Notes under the pieces: generated by a model
Told to the model about the DNA's origin: nothing
Seen by the model: only the letters and a program-made list of their open reading frames with translations
The model's database searches: none
Shown here: in pieces, positions 1 to 7,138 of the stretch
How positions within the stretch are numbered: position 1 is the first letter of the stretch
Layout: each line of letters opens with the position of its first letter
Assembly: GCA_031292665.1 (NCBI GenBank)
Contig: JARLGR010000068.1
Coordinates: forward strand, 1-64,000
Source: Mycobacterium sp.
GTDB taxonomy: Bacteria; Actinomycetota; Actinomycetes; Mycobacteriales; Mycobacteriaceae
Length of the DNA stretch: 64,000 nucleotides
Reading direction: 5' to 3'
Position numbers and translations under genes: made by a program

Positions 1-139
1 CACCTACGAGGAGATGGGGCTGCTTACCACCGAGAAGTACTCGAACTGGTTCGACCCGGGGTCGTTCTGGAGCGGTGACAGGCTCCCGCTCGAGCCGGGC
101 TATCAGCTCGGGGGCGAAATCGACATTGTGGTCGGTTAG
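1..139 (+). CDS. C-terminal end of an unidentified protein (partial)
   Basis: The window opens inside a gene on the plus strand. The frame beginning at base 2 is open for 45 codons and stops at TAG 137-139. The visible tail is rich in aromatic and acidic residues and ends EIDIVVG. Codon use is GC-rich and looks coding. I do not recognise the family from this fragment. Its stop codon overlaps the stop of the convergent gene at 136-459. Confidence 0.55.
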   Translation, partial: TYEEMGLLTTEKYSNWFDPGSFWSGDRLPLEPGYQLGGEIDIVVG

Positions 140-459
140 TCGACCGACATCTCCCCCATCGCGGACCATCCCGTCGCGTCGATGGTTTGACTGATGATTT
201 TCGGCGTCGATGTCAGCGCCTGCGGGAGCTCGCGCATCGCCTGCCTGAAGTGACCGCTGTTGACGTGGACGCTGCCCGCGTCACCGTCACGGAAGGCCTC
301 CACCAGGACGTACTCGCCCGGGTTATCCAGGCTGCGAGACCACTCGAACCACAGGTTGCCCGCTTCGGCCCGGGTGGCGGCGGTGAACGAGGCAACCAGC
401 TCCGGCCACCGATCGGTCCACTCCGGTTTGGTGTGGAACTTGACGACGATGAAGATCAT
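136..459 (-). CDS. Antibiotic biosynthesis monooxygenase (ABM/YgiN-like) domain protein
   Basis: A 107-residue single-domain protein with the ABM ferredoxin-like pattern: an N-terminal strand (MIFIVVKF), a central 'AGNLWFEWSRS' segment, a 'YVLVEAFRD' strand and a 'HVNSGHF' helix. Members of this family are small cofactor-free or heme-linked oxygenases, such as quinol monooxygenases; the substrate here cannot be told. I chose the ATG at 459 because a GGGGGA ribosome site lies just upstream and the domain begins exactly there. The frame stays open to 648, but that extension looks non-coding. The gene is convergent with the partial gene at the left edge, and no operon partner is visible. Confidence 0.75.
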   Translation of the reverse strand: MIFIVVKFHTKPEWTDRWPELVASFTAATRAEAGNLWFEWSRSLDNPGEYVLVEAFRDGDAGSVHVNSGHFRQAMRELPQALTSTPKIISQTIDATGWSAMGEMSVD

Positions 460-797
460 GGCCGGTCCCCCCTGTGCTTGCCGCTGCCGTTGCGTTCGCT
501 CGATCCGGGCGAGCAGCGTCAGGATACGCGGGGCCGGGAGTGGGCGATGCCCGCACAACGGCACCGCCGGTTTGCGCATTTGGCGTCTGATCCCGCAGCA
601 AAGCCCGCCTAGACATCGGCATTGACATTGCAATTGACGCCGAGGCAACCTTTCGCTATTGGAGTTGCGTCAGCCCTTCGTGTCTGCAGGTTTGCATTGT
701 GATGCATCCCACACAGCGGCTCAGATCCGATTTGGTTCACATTCGCAGCGAATGCGAGCCTATTCGGAGAAAGCCCGATCATGCGCATTCCAAATCG
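460..797. other. Intergenic region, 338 bp
   Basis: This stretch lies between the monooxygenase start and the end of the NlpC/P60-like gene. Reading frames cross it, including a minus-strand frame with several clustered cysteines, but none has a convincing start with a ribosome site or a recognisable domain. It probably holds the monooxygenase promoter on the minus strand. The right part (about 660-790) is somewhat less GC-rich than its surroundings. Confidence 0.4.
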
Positions 798-1370
798 TTA
801 CGCATTCGCAATTCCAGGATTGCCGGGCGGCGGCGCGTCGGGGGCCGGCGGCGGAGGTGGCGCGGGGGCCGGGGCATCGACCAGCACTAGCGCCGGAGGC
901 GGAGCATCCGGCGGCGGTGGTGGCGCGTCGGGCGGCGGAGGCGGCGCATCCGGCGGCGGAAGGGCAGCGCCCTCGCCGTCGGGCGGCATCGGCAGAAACA
1001 TGTGGTGTGTGAATCCGGCCTGGTAAGCACCGGCACCGCCGACGTGCACGCCACCGCGTTCGCCACTGGACACCGGCGTCCCGTCCGGCAAGGTCACCGC
1101 GGTGTGTCCGCCGTTCCAGCCGATCACCAAGGCATGAGGGGCAGTTCCATACTGGAAGCCCCGCGCCAGCAGCGCAGCCCCCTCGTTTCCGGTGTTGAAC
1201 CGGCTGCCGAAGACGGGCCGGTCGGTCGCCGCGTTGGCTACCCACGAAGCGAGCCCGGAGCAATCGGTCCCGGCGGGAGAATCTCCGCCCGAGACATAAG
1301 GCGTACCGGAAACCTGATTGATGAGCGACATCAGCGTTGCTAATACAAACATGGGCAGGCACGCTAGCAA
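798..1370 (-). CDS. Exported NlpC/P60-like protein with Pro/Ala-rich tail
   Basis: 190 residues. A hydrophobic N-terminus (about residues 1-20) looks like a signal peptide or anchor. A compact domain follows with the NlpC/P60-type 'GTDCSGLA' motif (Cys37 as probable nucleophile) and a 'GGHTAV' motif (His89 as probable base), the catalytic pair of cell-wall endopeptidases or related amidases. From about residue 137 to the end the protein is a low-complexity tail of repeated PPPPPDA-like units. The domain is close to secreted mycobacterial proteins that share this short catalytic core. It may act on peptidoglycan, but the domain is short, so activity is inferred. A start at codon 7 is an alternative. 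Confidence 0.7.
   Translation of the reverse strand: MLACLPMFVLATLMSLINQVSGTPYVSGGDSPAGTDCSGLASWVANAATDRPVFGSRFNTGNEGAALLARGFQYGTAPHALVIGWNGGHTAVTLPDGTPVSSGERGGVHVGGAGAYQAGFTHHMFLPMPPDGEGAALPPPDAPPPPPDAPPPPPDAPPPALVLVDAPAPAPPPPPAPDAPPPGNPGIANA
823..975. repeat. 21-bp tandem repeat tract coding for the Pro/Ala tail
   Basis: Degenerate tandem repeat of a roughly 21-bp GGC-rich unit, clearest at about 895-963 where three units follow each other with a few substitutions (variants of ggcgcatccggcggcggtgg). Read on the minus strand each unit encodes about seven residues of the PPPPPDA type. Such in-frame units can vary in copy number without breaking the gene. Confidence 0.6.
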
Positions 1371-1532
1371 TGAATTTCTTTGCTAACCAAATTTTGTGGC
1401 GTATCTCATTCGCTTATCGGATGATGGTGTTTGTCGCATCTCAGCAAATTGTTATACGCCGGCGGTCGTATCGAGACCGGTTTGCTGTCCACTTTTTCCG
1501 GCAAGCGAGCGCACGCCTTACGCCACTTCGCT

Positions 1533-1961
1533 TCAGCGCGAAGTCAGTGGCTGCACGCCCAGTTGGTCGAGCAGGCGCCGAACGTGCCGCTCAATGGCAT
1601 CGCGAATCGGACGCACCCCGTCAACTCCGAGACCGGCGGGATCGGCCAGCTCCCAGTTCTCGTAACGCTTGCCGGGGACATACGGGCAACTATCGCCGCA
1701 GCCCATGGTCACGATGACGTCGACGGCCCCGACGACGTCATCGGTCCACTTCCCGGGTTGCTCGTGGGCAATGTCGATGCCGACTTCCGCCATCGCCGCG
1801 ACGGCGGCGGGGTTGATCTCGTCGGCCGGTTCCGATCCACCCGAATAGACGGACGCCTGCCCGCCGGCGAGGTGCTTGAAGAACCCCATCGCCATTTGAG
1901 ACCGACCGGCGTTGTGGGTGCACAGGAACAGCACGCCGGGCTTGGCTACGCGCTCGGTCAC
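1533..1961 (-). CDS. arsC: Arsenate reductase, low-molecular-weight phosphatase type
   Basis: 142 residues. The protein-tyrosine-phosphatase-like loop CTHNAGRS (Cys14, Arg20) sits after the first beta strand, Cys88 and Cys92 lie in the later 'TMGCGDSC' segment, and Asp107 in 'ELADP' fits the general acid of the fold. Proteins of this type reduce arsenate to arsenite; in actinobacteria the reductant can be thioredoxin or mycothiol, and which applies here is not shown by sequence. Its start overlaps the acr3 stop by 4 bp, indicating translational coupling. In M. tuberculosis the pump and reductase are recalled to be fused in one polypeptide; here they are separate. Confidence 0.92.
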   Translation of the reverse strand: MTERVAKPGVLFLCTHNAGRSQMAMGFFKHLAGGQASVYSGGSEPADEINPAAVAAMAEVGIDIAHEQPGKWTDDVVGAVDVIVTMGCGDSCPYVPGKRYENWELADPAGLGVDGVRPIRDAIERHVRRLLDQLGVQPLTSR

Positions 1962-3067
1962 CGCACGCTCCCGTCGAGCGAGGTCGCCGCCTGCCGGCCG
2001 TCGAAATCGAAGCGGCGCCGCAGGGCGAGCGAAACGTAGACCAACGCGACGAGCACGGGCACTTCGATGAGCGGGCCGACAACACCGGCAAGCGCCTGAC
2101 CGGAAGTAGCACCGTAGGTTGCGATGGCCACCGCGATGGCCAATTCGAAATTGTTACCGGCGGCGGTGAATGCCAGCGTGGTGGTGCGCTGGTAGCCGAG
2201 GGCAAGCATTGCCCCCAGGATGTAGCCGCCGCCCCACATGATCGCGAAGTAGGCCAGCAGAGGAAGTGCGATGCGGGCGACATCCAAAGGGCGGCTGACG
2301 ATCTGGTGGCCCTGCAGCGCAAACAGAAGGACGATGGTGAATAGCAGCCCGTACAGTGCCCAGGGCCCGACCCTGGGCAGGAAGGTGGATTCGTACCATT
2401 GCCGACCCTTGGCTTTTTCGCCGAGTCGTCGCGACAGGTACCCGGCAATCAGCGGGATGCCCAGGAAGACGAGAACGGACTTGGCTATCTGCCATGGCGA
2501 CGTGTGGATGGTGCTCTGCGGCAAGCCAAGCCAGCCGGGCAGCACCGACAGGTAGAACCAGCCCAGCACGGCGAACGTGAGGACCTGGAAGACGGAGTTC
2601 AGGGCGACGAGTACCGCTGCGGCCTCACGGTCGCCGCATGCGAGGTCGTTCCAAATGATCACCATTGCGATGCAGCGAGCCAGGCCGACGATGATCAACC
2701 CGGTGCGGTACTCGGGCAGGTCGGGCAGCAACAGCCACGCCAAGGCGAACATCAGCGCCGGACCGAGCACCCAGTTCAACAGCAGCGAACTAAGCAGCAG
2801 CCTGCGATCACCGGTCACGGTGTCGAGGCGGTCATAGCGGACCTTGGCGAGGACCGGGTACATCATGACGAGGAGGCCCAGCGCGATCGGCACCGAAATC
2901 CCATCGATCCGAACGTGATTCAGGTCCGTGTTCAATGCCGGTACGAAGCGGCCGAGAAGCAGTCCGGCGGTCATCGCAACGCCGATCCACGCCGGCAGGA
3001 AGCGGTCCAGCAGCGAAAGCCGTTCGACTACGGTCGGATGGTCGTGTTGCCGCACCGTCTGGGTCAC
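1958..3067 (-). CDS. acr3: Acr3-type arsenite efflux permease
   Basis: 369 residues with about ten hydrophobic segments, as expected for the Acr3 (bile/arsenite/riboflavin transporter) superfamily. The conserved 'LARCIAMVI' and 'WNDLACGD' segments carry the cysteine typical of Acr3 pumps. It would export arsenite made by the ArsC encoded immediately downstream (4-bp overlap). The start at 3067 is GTG. It follows cadI after about 50 bp on the same strand, so cadI-acr3-arsC probably form one operon under the ArsR encoded divergently. Confidence 0.93.
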   Translation of the reverse strand: MTQTVRQHDHPTVVERLSLLDRFLPAWIGVAMTAGLLLGRFVPALNTDLNHVRIDGISVPIALGLLVMMYPVLAKVRYDRLDTVTGDRRLLLSSLLLNWVLGPALMFALAWLLLPDLPEYRTGLIIVGLARCIAMVIIWNDLACGDREAAAVLVALNSVFQVLTFAVLGWFYLSVLPGWLGLPQSTIHTSPWQIAKSVLVFLGIPLIAGYLSRRLGEKAKGRQWYESTFLPRVGPWALYGLLFTIVLLFALQGHQIVSRPLDVARIALPLLAYFAIMWGGGYILGAMLALGYQRTTTLAFTAAGNNFELAIAVAIATYGATSGQALAGVVGPLIEVPVLVALVYVSLALRRRFDFDGRQAATSLDGSVR

Positions 3068-3117
3068 GAGCGGCCGCCTGCTTTGTCACCGCTTACGACA
3101 TCGCCGGCAGCTCCGCA

Positions 3118-3540
3118 TCAGACGGTACCGTCGTCTTCAGTGTTCTCGCCGTCCGGCGGTGCGGAGCCGAAAGTATCCGAGTCGGCCAGCACCGTGTATA
3201 CCTCCCACTTCTCCCCCGCCGGCCCGGTCACCCAGACCTTGTCTTGGGCGGCAAAGCAACACGTGGTTCCCAGCTCTTCCTGGGTGAACATGCCTTCTTC
3301 GGCCAGGCGGGCAATCTCGGTGTGGACGGCCTCGCTGGACTCCACTTCGACGCCAAGGTGATTGAGAGTTCCCCCGTGGCCGGGGTTTTCGATCAAGACC
3401 AGCTTCAGTGGCGGCTCCGTCACGGCAAAGTTGGCGTAGCCCGGTTTGACCTTGGCGGGCGCGGTGTTGAAGAGCTTGGAGTAAAAGGTGATCGCCTCGT
3501 CTAGATCGTCGACGTTGAGCGCGAGTTGAGCGCGGGACAT
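3118..3540 (-). CDS. cadI: CadI/ArsI-family vicinal-oxygen-chelate protein
   Basis: 140 residues in a glyoxalase/VOC fold. His61 ('LNHLGVEVE') and Glu113 ('WEVYTV') occupy usual VOC metal-ligand positions, and the vicinal Cys94-Cys95 pair ('GTTCCFA') matches the arsenical-binding pair of ArsI carbon-arsenic lyases. The N-terminal ligand that is usually His near residue 5 is Gln here (MSRAQLALNV), as I recall for M. tuberculosis CadI (Rv2641), so true lyase activity is uncertain. CadI was first described as a cadmium-induced protein. It is the first gene of the probable cadI-acr3-arsC operon, divergent from arsR. Confidence 0.88.
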   Translation of the reverse strand: MSRAQLALNVDDLDEAITFYSKLFNTAPAKVKPGYANFAVTEPPLKLVLIENPGHGGTLNHLGVEVESSEAVHTEIARLAEEGMFTQEELGTTCCFAAQDKVWVTGPAGEKWEVYTVLADSDTFGSAPPDGENTEDDGTV

Positions 3541-3587
3541 GGCGGGCTCCTACCTCTGTGGCTTATGTCGAACTACCATCAACTCCG

Positions 3588-3616
3588 ATACTCCTCACTT
3601 CTTCGATATATGTCAA
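3588..3616 (-). promoter_or_regulatory. Probable cadI operon promoter with ArsR control region
   Basis: On the minus strand a consensus -35 TTGACA (3616-3611) is followed after 17 bp by GAGTAT (3593-3588), about 50 bp upstream of the cadI start. The AT-rich segment tcgatatatgtcaa (3603-3616) covers the -35 element and resembles half of an ArsR-type palindrome. An ArsR dimer bound here would block the cadI side and also lie just upstream of arsR (start 3639). The promoter is read directly; the operator role is inferred from position. Confidence 0.5.
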
Positions 3617-3638
3617 CAAGGTGTGGCAAGATAGAGGC

Positions 3639-3998
3639 ATGCCAAAGTCGCTGCCTGTCGTGGACATGTCATCGCCGGTGTGCTGTTCTCCGGTGGCTGC
3701 CGGCCCCGTCGACGACCATGCGGCATTGGACATTGCGCTGCGACTCAAAGCTCTCGCCGACCCGGTGCGCGTCAAGCTTGTTTCGCTGCTGTTCAGTTCG
3801 GAGGCCGGTGAGGTGTGCAGTTGCGACCTGGCTACGACGGTCGGACTCAGCGAGTCGACGGTGAGTCATCACCTGACGCAGTTGCGCCGGGCAGGCATCG
3901 TGGAGTCCGAGCGGAGCGGGATGAACGTCTATCACCGTGCTCGCCGGGATGCTCTCATGGCGCTGTGTGCGGTGCTCGACCCAAACTGCTGCCGCTGA
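3639..3998 (+). CDS. arsR: ArsR-family metalloregulator
   Basis: 119 residues from the ATG at 3639. A winged helix-turn-helix of the ArsR/SmtB type is clear: 'LADPVRVKLVSLL' then 'GLSESTVSHHLTQLRRAG'. Cysteines sit at three places: the pair Cys15-Cys16, Cys60 and Cys62 in 'GEVCSCDL' at the helix where classical ArsR binds arsenite, and a C-terminal Cys-Cys pair (NCCR). Paired N-terminal cysteines are known in actinobacterial ArsR sensors. It should repress the divergent cadI-acr3-arsC operon and itself. The frame is open from 3558, but that would cover the shared promoter region. Confidence 0.93.
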   Translation: MPKSLPVVDMSSPVCCSPVAAGPVDDHAALDIALRLKALADPVRVKLVSLLFSSEAGEVCSCDLATTVGLSESTVSHHLTQLRRAGIVESERSGMNVYHRARRDALMALCAVLDPNCCR

Positions 3999-4487
3999 CA
4001 TCCGCCCTATCAGGGCACTCTGCGTGCGACGGCAATCACTGCCTCAGCCGATCCAGACCACACATTTACGATATGTTTACGGTCGGTGTCTGGCCGAACC
4101 ACTTCCCCGAGCCATCGGAGGGTCACCGAGGACACCTGTACCGCCGAGAACGAACGACTCGCTCGCGGACTCGGCGGACTGCGCTGCGACGGCAATCCTT
4201 TCATCACGCTGACCAATCCGCTCAGGTTGCAGCACTGATATGACACCGCCGATGCTGAAAAACGTTGACTGCGAGGACAAATACCGCGCATTGCGCGGAC
4301 TGATCCTGAGCCAGAATGCCTTCTTCGATCCAGCGGGCGAAGCCATCCCCCTCGTTTGCACGCGAGTGGTTCGACCGTTACGAACGCGGCGACGACGTCA
4401 CCCACTGTTACGGGAGCCAAACCGCCGGGTAGGGCGGCCGATACCACTTCACTTCGAAGCGGAAATCGACCAGTGGGCCGTTGCCGA
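3999..4487. other. 489-bp region with short, possibly decayed ORFs
   Basis: No intact recognisable gene. Three short plus-strand frames have protein-like composition. One is 4086-4238 (possible GTG start, ends ITLTNPLRLQH). The next starts at ATG 4240 and reads MTPPMLKNVDCEDKYRALRG. The third is 4316-4432, containing 'FAREWFDRYERGDDV'. They sit in different frames and follow each other closely, which suggests a small gene or genes broken by frameshifts. Family unknown. The word gcgacggcaatc occurs twice (near 4026 and 4184). Confidence 0.3.
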
Positions 4488-5258
4488 TCAGTGGGCCCGC
4501 CGCGCCCGCTTGTTGGGCGCCAGCTTTCCGCCCTCGAATAGCAACGGGTAGACCAGACCGCCGATGAGACCCCCGACCAGTGGCGCCAGCCAGAACACCC
4601 ACAGTTGGGCGGGTGCACCGTCCCCGTTGAAGAAGGCGACGCCGGTAGAGCGGGCCGGGTTGACCGAGGTGTTGCTGATCGGAATCGAAACGAGGTGGAT
4701 TAGCGTCAGCGAAAGCCCGATGGCCAGCGGCCCGAACCCCTTCGGGGCGCGGTCGTCGGTCGCTCCCAGCACCACAATGAGAAAGAACGCCGTCAGCAAG
4801 ACCTCCGCGATGATCACGGCCCCCAGCGAGTAGTGGCTGGGCGAATGCTCGCCGTACCCGTTCGCCGCCATATGACCGACGGGCGAGAACCCGGGCTTGC
4901 CCCTCGCGATGATCAGCAGCGTCAGACCCGCGAGCAGACCACCGACAACCTGCGAGATCCAATACCCGGGAAGGTCTTTCCACGGCAGCCGCCCGCTCAC
5001 CGCGGCGCCCAGACTGATCGCCGGGTTGAAATGCCCGCCCGAGACGTGACCGACGGCGTAAGCCATGGTGACGACGGTAAGCCCGAACGCCAGCGCTACT
5101 CCGAGGAATCCGATGCCCAATTGGAAGGTGCCGCTACCATCCTCGGCTTGAGCGATCTGTTTGGCCGCGAAAATTGCACTGCCGCAGCCGGCGAAGACCA
5201 ACCAGAACGTGCCGAGCAGCTCGGCGCAGAGCTTGGAAACTGGTGACGTCGTTGTCAT
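4488..5258 (-). CDS. aqpZ: Aquaporin Z-type water channel
   Basis: 256 residues with six membrane segments and the two half-helix motifs: HFNPA (NPA at about residues 78-80) and SVNPARS (near residue 203). The selectivity filter positions appear as Phe, His ('LIHLVSIP'), Thr ('NTSVNPAR') and Arg, the water-selective AqpZ pattern rather than a glycerol facilitator. It therefore probably moves water at the plasma membrane. It lies near the arsenic genes but on a separate transcript about 490 bp away, and its filter argues against an arsenite channel. Confidence 0.93.
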   Translation of the reverse strand: MTTTSPVSKLCAELLGTFWLVFAGCGSAIFAAKQIAQAEDGSGTFQLGIGFLGVALAFGLTVVTMAYAVGHVSGGHFNPAISLGAAVSGRLPWKDLPGYWISQVVGGLLAGLTLLIIARGKPGFSPVGHMAANGYGEHSPSHYSLGAVIIAEVLLTAFFLIVVLGATDDRAPKGFGPLAIGLSLTLIHLVSIPISNTSVNPARSTGVAFFNGDGAPAQLWVFWLAPLVGGLIGGLVYPLLFEGGKLAPNKRARRAH

Positions 5259-5555
5259 GTGCTGCCTCCTGGTAGGTGGCCCCCGCGAAGATGGTAGCCC
5301 TTACTCGGCCGCCAGCAAACACTTACCGCCCGCCCCTACTTTGTGAGCGTCAGGACGGGCAGCGAGCACCGGTGAAGCCGAGGCAAGGTTTTGGTCTTGC
5401 CATGGTTCTGGTGTGCCGCCGGATGGTCGGTGTCCCAGGCCATCACAGCCGCCGTCGCCCCAACGGCAACAATTGCAGTGACGTGATCTATTCAGCGCGT
5501 GCTTACCTCGTCGCGGGCCGCGTGAACGTCGAAACAGAAATAGGCAGTGGCCTAC

Positions 5556-5708
5556 TCACGTCAATTGCCCTGCTTCGCGACGCCATGAACGTAGCCAGTG
5601 GTCCCGGCTCCAAAGCACTTCGAGTCGGTCGACCTCCAGCAGCTCGACCATTCTCGACTCCACAGCGTGCAGATGAGCGATCGACACTGCAGTATCGACC
5701 AGTATCAT
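5556..5708 (-). pseudogene. Truncated VapC (PIN) toxin remnant
   Basis: The ATG at 5708 overlaps the VapB stop (ATGA), the normal vapBC arrangement. The frame encodes 50 residues. The first 27 or so are a good VapC N-terminus: 'MILVDTAVSIAHL' with catalytic Asp5, then 'ESRMVELLEVDR'. After that similarity ends and the frame stops at 5556. VapC toxins are about 130 residues and need further acidic residues from the missing part, so this copy should be inactive. Confidence 0.65.
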
Positions 5709-5902
5709 TCAGTCACGCCACGCCGCCGGGGACCGGCCGTCGCCTCAGGATCCGTTCCGCCGAGCGCGGCGAGACGGCGAGCGCTTTCTACCCGGATCAG
5801 CGTTTGTAGCCCTTGGCGTAGCAACGCGACGTTCTCATGCACGCCGGTCAATTCGGCAGCCTTGGCCAGCAAGTCGTCATCGATAGTGACGGTTGTCCTC
5901 AT
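5705..5902 (-). CDS. VapB-type antitoxin (ribbon-helix-helix)
   Basis: 65 residues from the ATG at 5902. The start 'MRTTVTIDDDLLAKAAELTG' is the classic VapB/DUF2191 ribbon-helix-helix, followed by a helix 'LLRQGLQTLIRVESARRLAALGG' and a flexible tail that in intact pairs wraps around VapC. An ATG five codons upstream (5917) is possible. The antitoxin is intact but its toxin partner downstream is truncated. It may now act only as a small DNA-binding repressor or as an antitoxin against a related VapC elsewhere (inference). Confidence 0.8.
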   Translation of the reverse strand: MRTTVTIDDDLLAKAAELTGVHENVALLRQGLQTLIRVESARRLAALGGTDPEATAGPRRRGVTE

Positions 5903-5977
5903 GGCGCACCTCCGCACGCATCATTGACGCTAAATATGATTCCATATTCCTTCCGGAGTCGCCGCTGTCATGACGTT

Positions 5978-6003
5978 GAACCGGAATTCGACCACGTCGC
6001 CGT
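5978..6003. repeat. 26-bp direct repeat, copy A
   Basis: gaaccggaattcgaccacgt plus cgccgt: 26 bp identical, in the same orientation, to 7172-7197 inside the ychF coding region. Copy A lies 6 bp beyond the stop of the luciferase-like gene and is not part of a recognised gene. It preserves the bases for the GDVVEFRF stretch of YchF, so it is a displaced fragment of that gene. Confidence 0.85.
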
Positions 6004-6009
6004 ATATCT

Positions 6010-7026
6010 TCAGATCCGCGAGACTGGCCGTTGGGGCAAATTGCCGATGCGCGCGAATGCCTTGAGCTCCCGAGCGACGTCTGGGCCCGAGGGCGTGTAC
6101 ATAACCTCGCGATAGCCGATCTCCGCAAGTCGGGTGAGCCCTTGCCTGATGGTGGCGGGGTCACCGACCTTCATCATCAACGCAGCTGAGGTTCGACCTT
6201 CGACGTCCAGATGCTCGAGCAGTTGGAGATCACGCTCGGTGAGGTGGGTGACGTGGCCTTCGAAAGTGAGCAGGTGGCGTTCCTCCTCAGGTGCGAGCGC
6301 CTCGAGGGACGCTCGCCAGGCCGCCCCGCCCGGCAACGCATCGACTGCCGACGCGCCGCCATAGGTGTAGGCAGTGTGCCACGGGACGACCCCCCACGGC
6401 CCGACCGCTGCGAGCACGCGACTTGAGCGTGGGTCTTCACCGACGGCGAGGACGGTGCCAGACATCATCGTCGCCGACGGCAGCGTCGGGTGAGGTGGCC
6501 CGATTATCCCGTCTGCCACCTCGTGCGCCCGCTCATTGCCGCGCGGACCCATCACGCTTAGCCACAAAGGAACCCTCACCGGCCGAGAAGCCGTCATCCC
6601 TGGCCAGTGCAACATCCGCACTGCCTTGCCATCGATGACAGCCGTTTCTCCGGCTAGCAAGCGCCGCAGGGAACCGACATAGTCGAACAGCGCGTTGAGC
6701 GACATCGGAGCCTGGCCCAATGTCCAGCAAGCAGTGCCGCCGGTGCCAAAGCACGCACGAAATCGGTCACCGGAGAGTCGAGCGATCGTGGCGATACCTG
6801 ACGCCATCGCCATGACGGAACGCTGCGACGGAATGAGCACTGCGGTTGCCAAACCGATCCGCGTCGTCCGTCCAGCTGCCAACGCAAGGTGGACGAATGG
6901 GTCCTCCCATAGCGGGGCGGAATCGAAGATCCACACTCTCGTGTATCCCAGCTCCTCCGCTAACACCGCTAGATCGGCAAAGTCAGGCCCGGGAGGCAGC
7001 CCACAGGAAAGTTCGATATCGACCAT
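6010..7026 (-). CDS. LLM-class (luciferase-like, probably F420-dependent) oxidoreductase
   Basis: About 338 residues from the ATG at 7026; the frame is open to 7113. It has a TIM-barrel luciferase-like pattern: N-terminal 'LAEELGYTRVWIFDS', 'RIGLATAVLIPSQR', and 'LSGDRFRACFGTGG', where many actinobacterial members bind reduced F420. A C-terminal 'GDPATIRQGLTRLAEIGY' helix region is typical. The substrate is unknown. There is no good ribosome site, so the start is uncertain. The gene sits between ychF and the broken vapBC locus and is bracketed by a 26-bp direct repeat derived from ychF, suggesting later insertion. Confidence 0.8.
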   Translation of the reverse strand: MVDIELSCGLPPGPDFADLAVLAEELGYTRVWIFDSAPLWEDPFVHLALAAGRTTRIGLATAVLIPSQRSVMAMASGIATIARLSGDRFRACFGTGGTACWTLGQAPMSLNALFDYVGSLRRLLAGETAVIDGKAVRMLHWPGMTASRPVRVPLWLSVMGPRGNERAHEVADGIIGPPHPTLPSATMMSGTVLAVGEDPRSSRVLAAVGPWGVVPWHTAYTYGGASAVDALPGGAAWRASLEALAPEEERHLLTFEGHVTHLTERDLQLLEHLDVEGRTSAALMMKVGDPATIRQGLTRLAEIGYREVMYTPSGPDVARELKAFARIGNLPQRPVSRI

Positions 7027-7138
7027 GTCGACAGATCTAACAGAATGCGGCCGTCGTGCGTACTTAGAATCCAGCGATAGCCAGTGGAGCGCAGCACCTG
7101 ACCTCAAGTCCACATGTTCAGATATCAGTCGCCCACGG

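Noticed and set aside
460-648. Cys-rich minus-strand extension upstream of the monooxygenase as a polycysteine uORF
   Set aside because: It is simply the same frame continuing upstream of a well-placed ATG with its own ribosome site; cysteines are scattered and no start signal is present.
4488-5258. AqpZ as an arsenite channel of the ars cluster
   Set aside because: The selectivity filter reads Phe/His/Thr/Arg as in water-specific AqpZ, and the gene is 490 bp away without operon linkage, so a water channel is the better call.
5259-5555. A minus-strand frame with 'MAWDTDHPAAHQ' near 5340-5470 as a gene
   Set aside because: Short, no ribosome site, no recognisable family and a stop shortly upstream; not enough support beyond chance in GC-rich DNA.
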